NCBI GenBank assembly: GCA_018697095.1
Contig: JABHSG010000003.1
Span: 420,839 to 484,838, forward strand
Direction: 5' to 3'
DNA length: 64,000 nucleotides
DNA from: an archaeon
GTDB taxonomy: Archaea; Nanobdellota; Nanobdellia; Woesearchaeales; GW2011-AR9
A program made the position numbers and the translations under genes. Below are positions 25,745 through 33,987 of the stretch, in pieces (the stretch's first letter is position 1; each line of letters opens with the position of its first letter). The notes under the pieces are model-generated. The model saw only the letters and a list, made by a program, of their open reading frames with translations, did no database searches and was not told the DNA's origin.

Positions 25745-25813
25745 TAGCGAAGGGGTCGAGTGAAGCGAGCATACTACTGGTCTATTGATCAGTAGTGCCC
25801 CTGAGTTTTTTTT
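25745..25813 (+). ncRNA. Candidate small RNA with terminal stem and T8 terminator
   Basis: Within the 25644-26000 gap a TATA-like TTAAATAC (25722-25729) precedes a compact unit. AGGGG (25751-25755) pairs with CCCCT (25798-25802) and encloses a 10-bp hairpin ACTACTGGTC-TATT-GATCAGTAGT (25773-25796), followed by TTTTTTTT at 25806-25813. The 5' side internal loop is TCGAGTGAAGCGAGCAT. A separate perfect 8-bp hairpin CCACTGGT-GTGTTC-ACCAGTGG lies upstream at 25681-25702. No box C/D or H/ACA signature is obvious. The alternative is a plain hairpin terminator. Confidence 0.4.
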
Positions 25814-25830
25814 GACTTAATTATCTACTT

Positions 25831-25923
25831 TTAATTTGAAGAAAACGCTTTCGCAACAAGACCAAAACTCCCATCATCAAGTTGAACAATAGAAGGATCT
25901 ACTGGGACATGAAACCAACTCAA
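25831..25923 (-). CDS. Tiny ORF or gene remnant (30 codons)
   Basis: In the same gap the minus strand reads, after an in-frame TAA, TTG AGT TGG TTT CAT..., giving LSWFHVPVDPSIVQLDDG and ending SFGLVAKAFSSN. The residue pattern looks protein-like rather than random, but there is no ATG and no ribosome site. It may be the 3' end of a decayed gene. Too short for the ORF track. Confidence 0.3.
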   Translation of the reverse strand: MSWFHVPVDPSIVQLDDGSFGLVAKAFSSN

Positions 25924-26000
25924 TTACAAAAAAAGCAAGCAAGATAAAACCATCAATTTCTTTTTAACCATCATTCAAATGTATTCACAGGAGATATAAA

Positions 26001-26459
26001 ATGTCTACCAAAGGCTTTATAAAAAAACTTCAAAATAAGCTTATTATGTCAGACTATGAATCAATGCTCGATAAAGCCTATGCTGAATTGCCAGAACTAA
26101 TGGCAGAATCCCAGCGTTTTACATTTGAGAAAGTAAAAGGACACATTGAAGGTACTAAGACAGTTATTATCAATCTAAAACAAATTGCAAAAGACTTAGG
26201 TCGTAAACCAGAACACTTGCTAAAATATCTTCTAAAAGAGTCTGCAAGTGCTGGGAAATGGGCGGGTACTCGTGCTATCTTTGCATCCAAAATCTCAGCA
26301 TCCTCTTTAAACAAAAAAATCAAAAAATATGCAAGTGAGTTTGTCTTTTGTTCAGAATGTGGAAAACCAGATACCACCTTAGAAGTTGACCGTAACAGTA
26401 TCACAAGACTAAAATGTATGGCTTGCGGAACTAAAAAACCAGTAAAAAGCATCAGGTAA
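26001..26459 (+). CDS. eif2b: Translation initiation factor aIF2 subunit beta
   Basis: 152 aa. Part of the heterotrimeric factor that brings initiator tRNA to the small subunit. The family core is VIINLKQIAKDLGRKPEHLLKYLLKESASAGKW, and the C-terminal zinc ribbon is FVFCSECGKPDTTL...RLKCMACGTKKPVK (CxxC...CxxC). The length is slightly over the archaeal norm of 135-140. The start is supported by CAGGAGATATAAA before the ATG. It is followed 25 bp later by a DUF424-like gene. Confidence 0.95.
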   Translation: MSTKGFIKKLQNKLIMSDYESMLDKAYAELPELMAESQRFTFEKVKGHIEGTKTVIINLKQIAKDLGRKPEHLLKYLLKESASAGKWAGTRAIFASKISASSLNKKIKKYASEFVFCSECGKPDTTLEVDRNSITRLKCMACGTKKPVKSIR

Positions 26460-26484
26460 AAGTTAACTTTCTTTTTAATTAAAA

Positions 26485-26817
26485 ATGTCATTAACAATTA
26501 ACATCAAACAAGGCCCGCACGGCACAATTCTAGTAGTTACAGATACTGATATTTTAGGCAAACAATTCGAAGACACAATTTTAAACACAATAACGAGTAA
26601 AGAATCAGCTATCTCTTTAGATCTAACTAGTAGTTTTTACCAAGGTAAAGATAGCAAAGTTGCAAGCATAGCTGAAATTCAAGAAATGGCAAAAGGCGCA
26701 TACATTCTGCACGTTACTGGTCATCATTCAATTGCAGCACTTGAAGAATACATTGACAAAGACCAAATTATGATCATCCAAGAAGTCCCACACGCACAAG
26801 TGCATATGGGCGAGTAA
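26485..26817 (+). CDS. DUF424-like archaeal protein
   Basis: 110 aa. GTILVVTDTDILGKQFEDT followed by LDLTSSFYQGKDSK and a hydrophobic strand AKGAYILHVTG match my recollection of the DUF424 family (VVaiCD..LLGK.f, Fy.G), conserved in archaea. The function is unknown. It follows aIF2-beta with no clear ribosome site. Confidence 0.6.
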   Translation: MSLTINIKQGPHGTILVVTDTDILGKQFEDTILNTITSKESAISLDLTSSFYQGKDSKVASIAEIQEMAKGAYILHVTGHHSIAALEEYIDKDQIMIIQEVPHAQVHMGE

Positions 26818-26823
26818 ACAATT

Positions 26824-28788
26824 TCAAGATTCTGAAAAGAACTTCTTAATCACTTCTTCAGGTTTACGACTTACCATTAATCCTTCTTTAGGTAAACAAG
26901 AATAGTATTTGTCCCAACTAAATCTTTCGTCTAAGTAAATTACAACTCCTCGGTCTGTTGATGATCGAATACATCGTCCTGCAGATTGAACGCATTTATT
27001 GATCGCTGGAAATGTGTAAGCATAATTCCATCCTTTTTTGTTAAACATTCGGTCATAGTACGCAATTGTATCTTGAGTTTTCAAATCAGGTCGAGCTAGT
27101 GGGATTCCAATAACAACAACTCCCTTGAGTAAATCTCCTGGAAAATCAACACCTTCAGCAAAGTTAGCTCCAGTAACGCCAAACAAAACAGCCCCACGTG
27201 AAGCGTGACTTTTGAAATCCGCCAAGAATCTATCTTTGGCTTCTTTGTCCATATTACGCTCCTCAACAAAAGCTTTCTTCAAAGTCAAAATTTTAGAACA
27301 GACTTTATCGCGAAGTGCGTATGACGGAAAAAATAATGCAACGTTCCCTGGAATCGCCTTAATGTAATTGCTACACTTATTTGCAATATCAGAATACATC
27401 TTATCTGAACGCATTTGATACTTAGTAGAAGTTTCAGGAACAATAATTGTTCTTTTATTCTCCAAGGGAAATGGTGATGGGTATTTCTTGAGTACAGCTC
27501 CATCGGCTCCAAGTAAATCAGCATACATCTTTAGTGGTGTTAATGTCCCACTCATAATCACAGCGCCAGAGACTCCTTTCAAAACATCGCGCGTTACAAT
27601 ACTTGGGTCAAGGCAGGCGTATTCTAATTCAATATATTTTCCAATTTTTCCTTCGACTTCCTTAAGGATACGAGAATAACCAACGCTATCTCCTTTCCAA
27701 GATTCTAAAAACGTGCATACACTACGGCAATAACTTTTTTTAGATCCACTTTCAATGACTAAGTCAGCCACTTCATCAATTTTTTCAATAAGTTCTTCGT
27801 AGTCGCAAATCCCTGAAACATTCAAAACAAAATCTTCACGAATTACTCTTTTTTCATTACTACTAAACTTGCTACTGTAATTACTTGTAGACTTAAACAC
27901 AGCCATGCGTGATAATAAATCGTGCAGTTTAGATAAATAAGAATAAACTTCATCTGCTTGAGCTTTAGAAGCTTCAGCAGCAGCATTACGTAGTACGTTA
28001 GTAGTCAAAGAAGAAGATAACATATCTGCAATTCGGTTTGGCACATTGTGTGCTTCATCAAGTACTAAAATAATATCATCAAAACTAATGTCGAGTTTTT
28101 TAAGAAGAGCATCTCGCACCGGTGGATTGAATAAATAATAATAATCACCAATCATTACATCTGCTTTTTTTGCAATCTCAATTGCAATTTCATAGCTACA
28201 CATCCCTTCGCGGTTCGCTGCAGCCTGAAGTTCTTCGTTATGCATAGGTCCAGCGCCTGCGAGTTTATCGAGTAAATATCTTGCCTCAACAGTTCGTTCT
28301 CCTTTTTTACCACGCACATTAGAAAAATATGAACAGTTCCCTTTACTCACAAGCGATCTGCAAAATTCATTGAAATCATTTCCAAACAGTTTTGCAACAT
28401 CTTGGCCACACATTCCTTTCTTACCAACCAAATCAGAACAAAAAAGTGGGATGTCATGCTTTTTTTTGATAGCCTTTAATGTGTCAACAGCGATTCTGTG
28501 TTGCGTATGCCTATTTGTTAAAAAGAAAACTTTTTTCTTATCTCGTTTTGCTTTAGCTACAGCAACGCATAGTGCTGCTGCTGTTTTCCCTAGGCCAGTA
28601 GGTGCATGTGCAAGGATAATCTTACTGCTACCTTGGCCACCAACATCTCCTGAATAAAGTGTTGCTTCAATATCAGCAATTAGTTCCTTTTGTCCAGGAC
28701 GCATAGTGTCATGTGGAAACAAAATTCGCGATTCAGAAGATTCTAATTGTTCAGGAGATTTAAATGATTCTAAGAGTTCGTCAGTCAT
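26824..28788 (-). CDS. XPD/Rad3-like superfamily 2 helicase with iron-sulfur cluster
   Basis: About 654 aa from the ATG at 28788 (MTDELLESF; the track start is an upstream TTG). A 5'-3' DNA helicase of the XPD/DinG group. Walker A is AHAPTGLGKTAAA, the DEAH box LVLDEAHNVPNRI and motif VI QSAGRCIRS. Four cysteines between motifs Ia and II (KGMCGQ, NEFCRS, GNCSYF and EGMCSYE) are placed to bind a 4Fe-4S cluster. The role is probably nucleotide excision repair or fork maintenance. It is convergent with the DUF424-like gene. Confidence 0.9.
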   Translation of the reverse strand: MTDELLESFKSPEQLESSESRILFPHDTMRPGQKELIADIEATLYSGDVGGQGSSKIILAHAPTGLGKTAAALCVAVAKAKRDKKKVFFLTNRHTQHRIAVDTLKAIKKKHDIPLFCSDLVGKKGMCGQDVAKLFGNDFNEFCRSLVSKGNCSYFSNVRGKKGERTVEARYLLDKLAGAGPMHNEELQAAANREGMCSYEIAIEIAKKADVMIGDYYYLFNPPVRDALLKKLDISFDDIILVLDEAHNVPNRIADMLSSSLTTNVLRNAAAEASKAQADEVYSYLSKLHDLLSRMAVFKSTSNYSSKFSSNEKRVIREDFVLNVSGICDYEELIEKIDEVADLVIESGSKKSYCRSVCTFLESWKGDSVGYSRILKEVEGKIGKYIELEYACLDPSIVTRDVLKGVSGAVIMSGTLTPLKMYADLLGADGAVLKKYPSPFPLENKRTIIVPETSTKYQMRSDKMYSDIANKCSNYIKAIPGNVALFFPSYALRDKVCSKILTLKKAFVEERNMDKEAKDRFLADFKSHASRGAVLFGVTGANFAEGVDFPGDLLKGVVVIGIPLARPDLKTQDTIAYYDRMFNKKGWNYAYTFPAINKCVQSAGRCIRSSTDRGVVIYLDERFSWDKYYSCLPKEGLMVSRKPEEVIKKFFSES

Positions 28789-28833
28789 AAACAAATCACA
28801 AAACAATTTGCATATAAGCCTATTGGTGTAACT

Positions 28834-29529
28834 CTAACTAAACTTCTTAACGTGCCGCTCTAACTCTTTTCTAACAAAGGCCATATCATCCTGATTACTC
28901 AAATGCACAACTCGATTAGCTTCTTTGTCCATTATATCCACATGTGCATACCACTGTTCATCTGTAAATATGCTCAAACCTAATTCACTACAAACCTTAT
29001 TCAATATTTCTTGAGCATTAGCAACTAGTTCTTCAGAACCTTCTACGTCTAATTCGCCTAGTACTGCAATCTCAGCTTCAAAAAATATGCTGTGAATTGG
29101 CACTGTAGAACTTTGTTTTGGTGGCGAGATAACCTCTATTATTGCGAACTCTATAATTGAACCATTAACTTCTAATTCATATCTTTCAGAATGCCGCTCT
29201 GCCCAAATAACTCTATCATAGCCTAGTAGCTTAAGTGCATTAACAAGTCCCATATATTGTCCTTCACCTAAATATACAGAAACTTCTTCTCGGGAATCGC
29301 TGCCGCCCCATTTACCTTTTTTAATACTAAGTTCACCAACTCCATTAGTAATCTTTGAGCGAACATCTAAACAAGCACCATCTCCTTGTTTCAACTCATC
29401 TACATCCATACAACAAAGCATCTGTCTTTCCTTACGTTTAACATAACGTCCATTCGACTTCAAATGAGAAACTAACTTAGAATGCAAAAAACCACTCAAC
29501 GGACCACGCACTTCTACTTCAATCACCAT
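28834..29529 (-). CDS. CYTH-like (class IV adenylate cyclase/ThTPase fold) protein
   Basis: 231 aa. The first half follows the CYTH plan: an opening strand with alternating acids (MVIEVEVRGPL), a basic strand RSKITNGVGELSIKKGKWGG, REEVSVYL, then VIWAERHSERYELEVNGSIIEFAIIE, whose charged residues would line the triphosphate-binding tunnel. The family hydrolyses or cyclises triphosphates; the substrate here is not predictable. The C-terminal part (about 160-231) is less typical. Moderately confident. Confidence 0.6.
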   Translation of the reverse strand: MVIEVEVRGPLSGFLHSKLVSHLKSNGRYVKRKERQMLCCMDVDELKQGDGACLDVRSKITNGVGELSIKKGKWGGSDSREEVSVYLGEGQYMGLVNALKLLGYDRVIWAERHSERYELEVNGSIIEFAIIEVISPPKQSSTVPIHSIFFEAEIAVLGELDVEGSEELVANAQEILNKVCSELGLSIFTDEQWYAHVDIMDKEANRVVHLSNQDDMAFVRKELERHVKKFS

Positions 29530-29750
29530 TTAATTATCGCTCTTCTAACTAGATATAAACTTACTGAAATGAAACACCTATCAATTCGTCACTATGCCAA
29601 AATGGTATTGCTTTCAAAAATAGACGATAACATAGTTTCATTCAAAAATAATTCTACTAACCTATAGGCTGCGCAAGAAAGCTTTATATAATGCAAATCG
29701 CAAAAATATTCTGAGGGAGATGGATAGAGATATCCGAGGTGGAAATAATT

Positions 29751-30035
29751 ATGCCAAGTTTAAAAGAAAATAACAAAAGTATTTTTGAAGTATTTTTTAG
29801 AGAAAAACCTGCAATGATGCTCGTAGAATTAAAAAACGCGAATTCGCAAATCTACGCAAGTGTCTTAGCAAAACAAATTGACTGCACATACTCTCATGTG
29901 GTAAAAATTCTGCAAGAAATGCAAAAAGCAGATTTAATCAAGTTCAAAAAGGAAGGTAGATTGAAGCTTCTAGAACTTACAGGTAAGGGTCAAGAAATTG
30001 CAACTAACATTGAAAACATTAAAACAAGACTTTAA
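29751..30035 (+). CDS. Winged-helix (MarR-like) transcriptional regulator
   Basis: About 94 aa from the ATG at 29751, preferred over the track's GTG at 29739, because GAGGTG (29736-29741) is a perfect ribosome site 9 nt upstream of it. IYASVLAKQIDCTYSHVVKILQEMQKADLIKF is a helix-turn-helix with recognition helix, and KEGRLKLLELTGKGQEIA is the wing. The promoter GCTTTATATAATGC lies near 29689. DNA target unknown. Confidence 0.8.
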   Translation: MPSLKENNKSIFEVFFREKPAMMLVELKNANSQIYASVLAKQIDCTYSHVVKILQEMQKADLIKFKKEGRLKLLELTGKGQEIATNIENIKTRL

Positions 30036-30052
30036 GTCTTACTTTTTTTTTT
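30026..30052 (+). terminator. Hairpin terminator overlapping the regulator's stop codon
   Basis: AAGACT-TTA-AGTCTT is a perfect 6-bp stem whose loop and arms include the TAA stop, followed by a run of ten T. Confidence 0.6.
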
Positions 30053-30140
30053 CTTTTTTAACTTCTTTATTTTATCCTTACAAATAATTTTTCTTAAATA
30101 AAAATAATTGATTATGTCATTTATCGGCGCTTCTATTATT

Positions 30141-30647
30141 TCACCGACTAACAATAAAACTTTCTTGCCCATAATCTTCTGAACTAGGCATCGGTGGATA
30201 ACCACAAACAAAAATATCTATTGAATCTCCAATTCCCATGATATCTTTTTCCAATAAATTTGCTTTGAATCCTCCGTCATCTTGTGGAACAAATAAGTAA
30301 CAATTAATCTCTCTTGGTGAATCATGACCTACAAAAAAATATCTCATGTTGCTTGGGTCAGAAAATTCTTCTCTCACATCGTATGGGTTCATACCATTAA
30401 CTACTTCTCCTCTTTCTAAAGCAGAGATTGCAAGGCTTTCTAATGAATAAAAACCATCACCTAATTTACTCTCATCAATCCCAACAGCTCTGTTGCCATT
30501 AGCATCTTTTCCAACATAAAGTGGCCGATCATATCTTGCGTTATCTGGGGGCGCAAAAGAAAGTTGGGAAGGAAGAATAACTGCAAAGGCAAAAATTCTA
30601 ACAAAAGGTAGTATCAAATCATCTAAATTAATCACATCTTTATCCAT
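30141..30647 (-). CDS. Hypothetical protein with N-terminal hydrophobic segment
   Basis: 168 aa from the ATG at 30647 (MDKDVINLDDLILPFVRIFAFAVIL); the 43 extra residues in the track run back through the promoter region and are unlikely. The N-terminal hydrophobic stretch may be a signal or anchor, and the rest is soluble. Family not recognised. It is divergent from the first of three paralogous membrane genes. Confidence 0.5.
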   Translation of the reverse strand: MDKDVINLDDLILPFVRIFAFAVILPSQLSFAPPDNARYDRPLYVGKDANGNRAVGIDESKLGDGFYSLESLAISALERGEVVNGMNPYDVREEFSDPSNMRYFFVGHDSPREINCYLFVPQDDGGFKANLLEKDIMGIGDSIDIFVCGYPPMPSSEDYGQESFIVSR

Positions 30648-30744
30648 CAAAAAAATAATCCAATTATTGTTTAAGAATTCCGTGACATAAATTGTGCAAA
30701 TTATGTGGAAAAAACAAATATTTTGCCATAGACATAGAGCAAGA

Positions 30745-30768
30745 TTTATATACCGTAAATCAATAATT
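30745..30768 (+). promoter_or_regulatory. Duplicated promoter element, copy 1
   Basis: TTTATATACCGTAAATCAATAATT lies upstream of the membrane gene at 30792. The same 24 bases recur exactly at 31425-31448, also upstream of a membrane gene. The first part is a TATA box; the conserved CCGTAAATCAATAATT covers the initiation side and could bind a shared regulator. Confidence 0.7.
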
Positions 30769-30791
30769 AAAAACAAAGAGGTGTTAAGTAC

Positions 30792-31355
30792 TTGGTAAGC
30801 CAGTTTCGTAGTGCATTGGAATTTCTAAATGAGATTGGACTCTATGATGTAGTCCTTCCGTTTGTATTAGTATTTACTTTAGTATTTGCAATTTTAGAAA
30901 AAACAAGGCTTTTAGGAGTACATGAACACGAATCTTTCAAAGGAAGAAAGATAACTAAAAAAAATCTTAATGGAATGGTAGCAATGTCTGTTGCCTTTCT
31001 TGTTGTAGCTTCAACTCAATTAGTTGGGATCATCAATGAAGTTATGGCGAATTTCGCACTTTTACTTGTTCTTGCAATTTGTTTTATGTTACTTGCAGGA
31101 GCTTTGCATTCAGACAAAGAATTTTCATTAGAAGGCCGAGAACCTTGGATGATGATTTTAATGGTTATCATGTTTGGTGGAATCATTTACATCTTTTTGG
31201 ACGCTCTTGATTGGCTTAGTTACATACTTTGGTTCTTTCAAAACTTAGACTTAGAATGGATTTCTAGTTTAGTTTTTTTAGCAATTGTAATTGGATTAAT
31301 CATGTTTATTACTAGAGACCCTGCTAAGAAAAAAGAAAGTTCATCTAGCGATTAG
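30792..31355 (+). CDS. Polytopic membrane protein, paralog 1 of 3
   Basis: 187 aa from TTG, supported by GAGGTG 9 nt upstream. Five or so transmembrane helices. The N-terminal phrase LYDVVLPFVLVFTLVFAILEKTRLLG is shared with the two downstream paralogs (…LLPFLLVFVIVYAV…, …IFPTLLVFVVIYAVLQKTKVVG), and the end FITRDPAKKKESSSSD parallels FIVRDPDNDKSSGES in paralog 2. No known family assigned. The nearby secretion ATPase and platform protein suggest a part in a type IV pilus-like machine, but that is inference. Confidence 0.75.
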   Translation: MVSQFRSALEFLNEIGLYDVVLPFVLVFTLVFAILEKTRLLGVHEHESFKGRKITKKNLNGMVAMSVAFLVVASTQLVGIINEVMANFALLLVLAICFMLLAGALHSDKEFSLEGREPWMMILMVIMFGGIIYIFLDALDWLSYILWFFQNLDLEWISSLVFLAIVIGLIMFITRDPAKKKESSSSD

Positions 31356-31424
31356 ATTTCAATACTGTCAAAAATAATGAAATCAACCAAAATTACTACT
31401 AAAACTGCAGTAAAAATAAACAAG

Positions 31425-31448
31425 TTTATATACCGTAAATCAATAATT
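31425..31448 (+). promoter_or_regulatory. Duplicated promoter element, copy 2
   Basis: An exact copy of the 24-bp element at 30745-30768, here placed so that transcription would begin close to the hairpin at 31453. Confidence 0.7.
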
Positions 31449-31452
31449 TAAT

Positions 31453-31495
31453 ACACAAAGAAAGCTTTGCTTTCTTGTGTAAGTGAGCAAAACTC
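31453..31495 (+). promoter_or_regulatory. Two-hairpin 5' leader of paralog 2
   Basis: Hairpin 1 (31453-31480) is ACACAAAGAAAGC-TTT-GCTTTCTTGTGT, 12 bp with a single bulged A. The same stem with the same bulge occurs in the nrdJ leader. Hairpin 2 is GTGAG-CAAAA-CTCAC. The ribosome site CGAGGTAAGAAAGG follows before the ATG at 31520. Confidence 0.6.
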
Positions 31496-31519
31496 ACGTC
31501 ACAATCGAGGTAAGAAAGG

Positions 31520-32089
31520 ATGGCAACGTTTGAAACATTAGCAAACATTTTTCAAAATACAGGAGTAATGGAATTTTTACTCCCATTTCTACTAGTTTTT
31601 GTAATAGTTTATGCAGTATCAATTAAGCTGCCTCTTTTCAAAGACAATAAAAATTTCGCAGTTATAATCTCACTTGTTATTGGACTTACTTTTGTAGTCC
31701 CTCATATTACAGGAACTTATCCACTTGGTTATGATCCAGTGCAAGTTATGAATGATGCACTTCCAAGCATCTCTCTTGTAGCAGTGGCTGCAATTATGTT
31801 ACTAATTTTAATGGGGATTTTTGGAACTGACTTTGCAAAAACTGCAGCTCCAATAATTGGAGTAGTTTCAATTGGTTTTGTACTTTTTATCTTCGGATCA
31901 GCACTCGACCTATGGCGTGGCCCATATGATATCTTTAGTTGGTGGTCGGCTGAAGTGACGGAATTAATCATAGTGCTGCTCATATTCGGGCTTGTTGTGT
32001 GGTTCATTGTACGTGATCCAGACAACGACAAATCATCTGGAGAAAGTGCTCTCAAATCATTTGGGAAACTTTTCGACAAGAAGTGGTAA
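31520..32089 (+). CDS. Polytopic membrane protein, paralog 2 of 3
   Basis: 189 aa. About five transmembrane helices; MEFLLPFLLVFVIVYAVSIKLPLF at the N-terminus aligns with its neighbours, and the last helix IVLLIFGLVVWFIVRDP is followed by a charged cytoplasmic tail. Strong ribosome site (GAGGTAAGAAAGGATG). The structured leader suggests that expression is regulated differently from paralog 1. Function unknown. Confidence 0.75.
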   Translation: MATFETLANIFQNTGVMEFLLPFLLVFVIVYAVSIKLPLFKDNKNFAVIISLVIGLTFVVPHITGTYPLGYDPVQVMNDALPSISLVAVAAIMLLILMGIFGTDFAKTAAPIIGVVSIGFVLFIFGSALDLWRGPYDIFSWWSAEVTELIIVLLIFGLVVWFIVRDPDNDKSSGESALKSFGKLFDKKW

Positions 32090-32160
32090 ATTACTAATTT
32101 TTTTACTTTTTCATTATTTTACGATTCAAATTAAACAAACTTAGTAAATGACAAAAAAAG

Positions 32161-32733
32161 ATGGCATCCATACTCGATTTAGGACTACTTCAATTCTTTA
32201 AGGTAATTTTTCCTACCTTACTAGTTTTTGTAGTAATATATGCTGTACTTCAAAAAACAAAAGTTGTTGGTGCAAAAAAACCAATTGATGCTATTGTGGC
32301 AATTGCTTGTGCAATTTTAACTGCAATCTCAGCTTCTGCAATTGATTTGATCACTTTTATTGCTCCATGGTTTGTATTACTCTTCTTAGGGATTGTTCTG
32401 TTTTTCTTTGCCTTTCGAGTTATGGGTTATGATGAAGGATTCATCAGTAGTGTTTTGAAAAATAATCAGTATGGCACTGGTTTTTTTTGGGTAACAATTG
32501 CTATTGGTGCAATGATTATTTTCGCAGGGGTTGGTTCAGTTTTTGGAGATCAATTAATTAGTTTAACAGGTGATATTCAAGATGATGGTGAGTTTAATAA
32601 TGCAGAGAATGCAGATATCAATGAATATGAACAAAATATCATTAAAACAATAATTCATCCAAAAGTTGTAGGTGCAGGGATATTTTTACTAATCTGTGTA
32701 CTTGCCGTCGCCATGCTAACTGGGTCGCCGTAG
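32161..32733 (+). CDS. Polytopic membrane protein, paralog 3 of 3
   Basis: 190 aa. FFKVIFPTLLVFVVIYAVLQKTKVVG matches the other two paralogs. Further helices are DAIVAIACAILTAISASAIDLITFIAPWFVLLFLGIVLFFFAF and GFFWVTIAIGAMIIFAGVG, with an acidic loop (DIQDDGEFNNAENADINEYE) before the last helix. No ribosome site precedes the ATG. Function unknown. Confidence 0.75.
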   Translation: MASILDLGLLQFFKVIFPTLLVFVVIYAVLQKTKVVGAKKPIDAIVAIACAILTAISASAIDLITFIAPWFVLLFLGIVLFFFAFRVMGYDEGFISSVLKNNQYGTGFFWVTIAIGAMIIFAGVGSVFGDQLISLTGDIQDDGEFNNAENADINEYEQNIIKTIIHPKVVGAGIFLLICVLAVAMLTGSP

Positions 32734-32798
32734 GTTAAATTTTCACAAAACACAATCAATTTTTTTTCTTCAAATTATAATTAAACTAGTAAAACGAA

Positions 32799-33191
32799 AT
32801 GGTAAAACAAAAAAGTCCTCCAAAATCTTTGCAACTATGGTTTATTTTACATTTCATGATTGATATTTTCATCGCAATCCCACTTTTCTTATTCCCAGAA
32901 ACTTTTCTTTCAGGTATGGGCTTTGAAGTAGCTAGTGCAGGTATTGCTCTCTCACGTGTTGTAGCAGCAGCGCTCATTGCAGTAGGCACAATTTCATTTT
33001 TGATGCATCACAAGAAGATAGAATTTTATTTACTTATGTTAGACTTCAAACTAATCTGGTCAGCAAGTGCAATTGTGGGACTTCTAATTAGCGCATTTCA
33101 AACCAAAGTAACAGCACTCTACCTATTCGCAGCATTATTTGCAGCATTCTTCTTACTCTGGCTCTATTGGAAACAAAGGCTCAACAGATAA
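32799..33191 (+). CDS. Four-helix membrane protein
   Basis: 130 aa. Four hydrophobic helices (WFILHFMIDIFIAIPLFLF, IALSRVVAAALIAVGTISFLM, DFKLIWSASAIVGLLISAF and ALYLFAALFAAFFLLWLYW) with basic ends. Not related to the three preceding paralogs. The ATG lacks a ribosome site, and an A/T-rich box about 25 nt upstream suggests a leaderless transcript. Confidence 0.65.
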   Translation: MVKQKSPPKSLQLWFILHFMIDIFIAIPLFLFPETFLSGMGFEVASAGIALSRVVAAALIAVGTISFLMHHKKIEFYLLMLDFKLIWSASAIVGLLISAFQTKVTALYLFAALFAAFFLLWLYWKQRLNR

Positions 33192-33194
33192 CTT

Positions 33195-33917
33195 CTAACT
33201 ACTTATCTCTCTTACGCGATATGCTCTAACTGTATTTGGAACACAAAATTCCAAACTAATCGAAACCCTTCCCAAATACTCTGGATCTCTAATATGTTCT
33301 GGATAATTGGTCCTAGGTATTTTTTTGGCATCTTCTTCTTTCATAACTAAAAAAACAGGTAATTTATGTGAATTCTCATTAAATCCACTTCGCAAAAATC
33401 TTTTTGCCATTTCTAGTGAATGTGACATATCATATGACGGAATTGGCATTGCACCAGTACCACCACCTCTTTGTAACATATACTCATCAATCCAAATAAC
33501 ATTGTTTGGAGCATAAGGGTTAACTACTTGGTGTCCAAGATCAGTTCCTCGAAACAAAGCACCAGCAGAAAAAGAATCGCGTCCAGGTAATTCAGGTAAT
33601 CTTTCCCATACTGCCTTGTAATGATGACGCATAGTTGCAAGTGTATCTTCAAAATTTCTGAGTGGTTTTTTAACTTCATCTCGAACTTCTCTATACCATG
33701 AAAGTTCAACAAATTCCCTCAGTGTTCTATCTTCTACTCTTGCTTCATGGTATTTTCTAAGAAATGTTGCTGTTATTTCTGAAGTTGGAGAAGATTGTGA
33801 TCTTGCAAAAGAAACAATCTCGTGATATCTTGGAAGAATTGTTTGAAAGGCAGTAAACGCTTCAACATATCTGTCAATAGAAGCTTCTTCATGTCTACTT
33901 GGAACTACTAATACCAC
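33195..33917 (-). CDS. Hypothetical protein with ADP-ribosyltransferase-like (R-S-E) features
   Basis: 240 aa, not securely assigned. Three segments fit the order of R-S-E ADP-ribosyltransferases: ALFRGTDLGHQVV (Arg, strand 1), IPSYDMSHSLEMAKRFLRSG (S-x-S then a helix with A..F), and VSISLEFCVPNTVRAYRVREI (Glu, then the proline/hydrophobic strand). The N-terminal about 110 residues are helical. No immunity or antitoxin partner is evident beside it. The assignment is by eye. Confidence 0.45.
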   Translation of the reverse strand: MVLVVPSRHEEASIDRYVEAFTAFQTILPRYHEIVSFARSQSSPTSEITATFLRKYHEARVEDRTLREFVELSWYREVRDEVKKPLRNFEDTLATMRHHYKAVWERLPELPGRDSFSAGALFRGTDLGHQVVNPYAPNNVIWIDEYMLQRGGGTGAMPIPSYDMSHSLEMAKRFLRSGFNENSHKLPVFLVMKEEDAKKIPRTNYPEHIRDPEYLGRVSISLEFCVPNTVRAYRVREISS

Positions 33918-33987
33918 TAATCTTCCAAAACAAACCTACTTTAAAAGAATTAATCAAGATAAATAAAAAAAATTAGAATAATAATAA

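Noticed and set aside
29720-29773. 17-codon ORF overlapping the winged-helix gene start
   Set aside because: The ATG is too close to the predicted transcript start and lacks proper ribosome-site spacing; the GAGGTG inside it serves the real gene.
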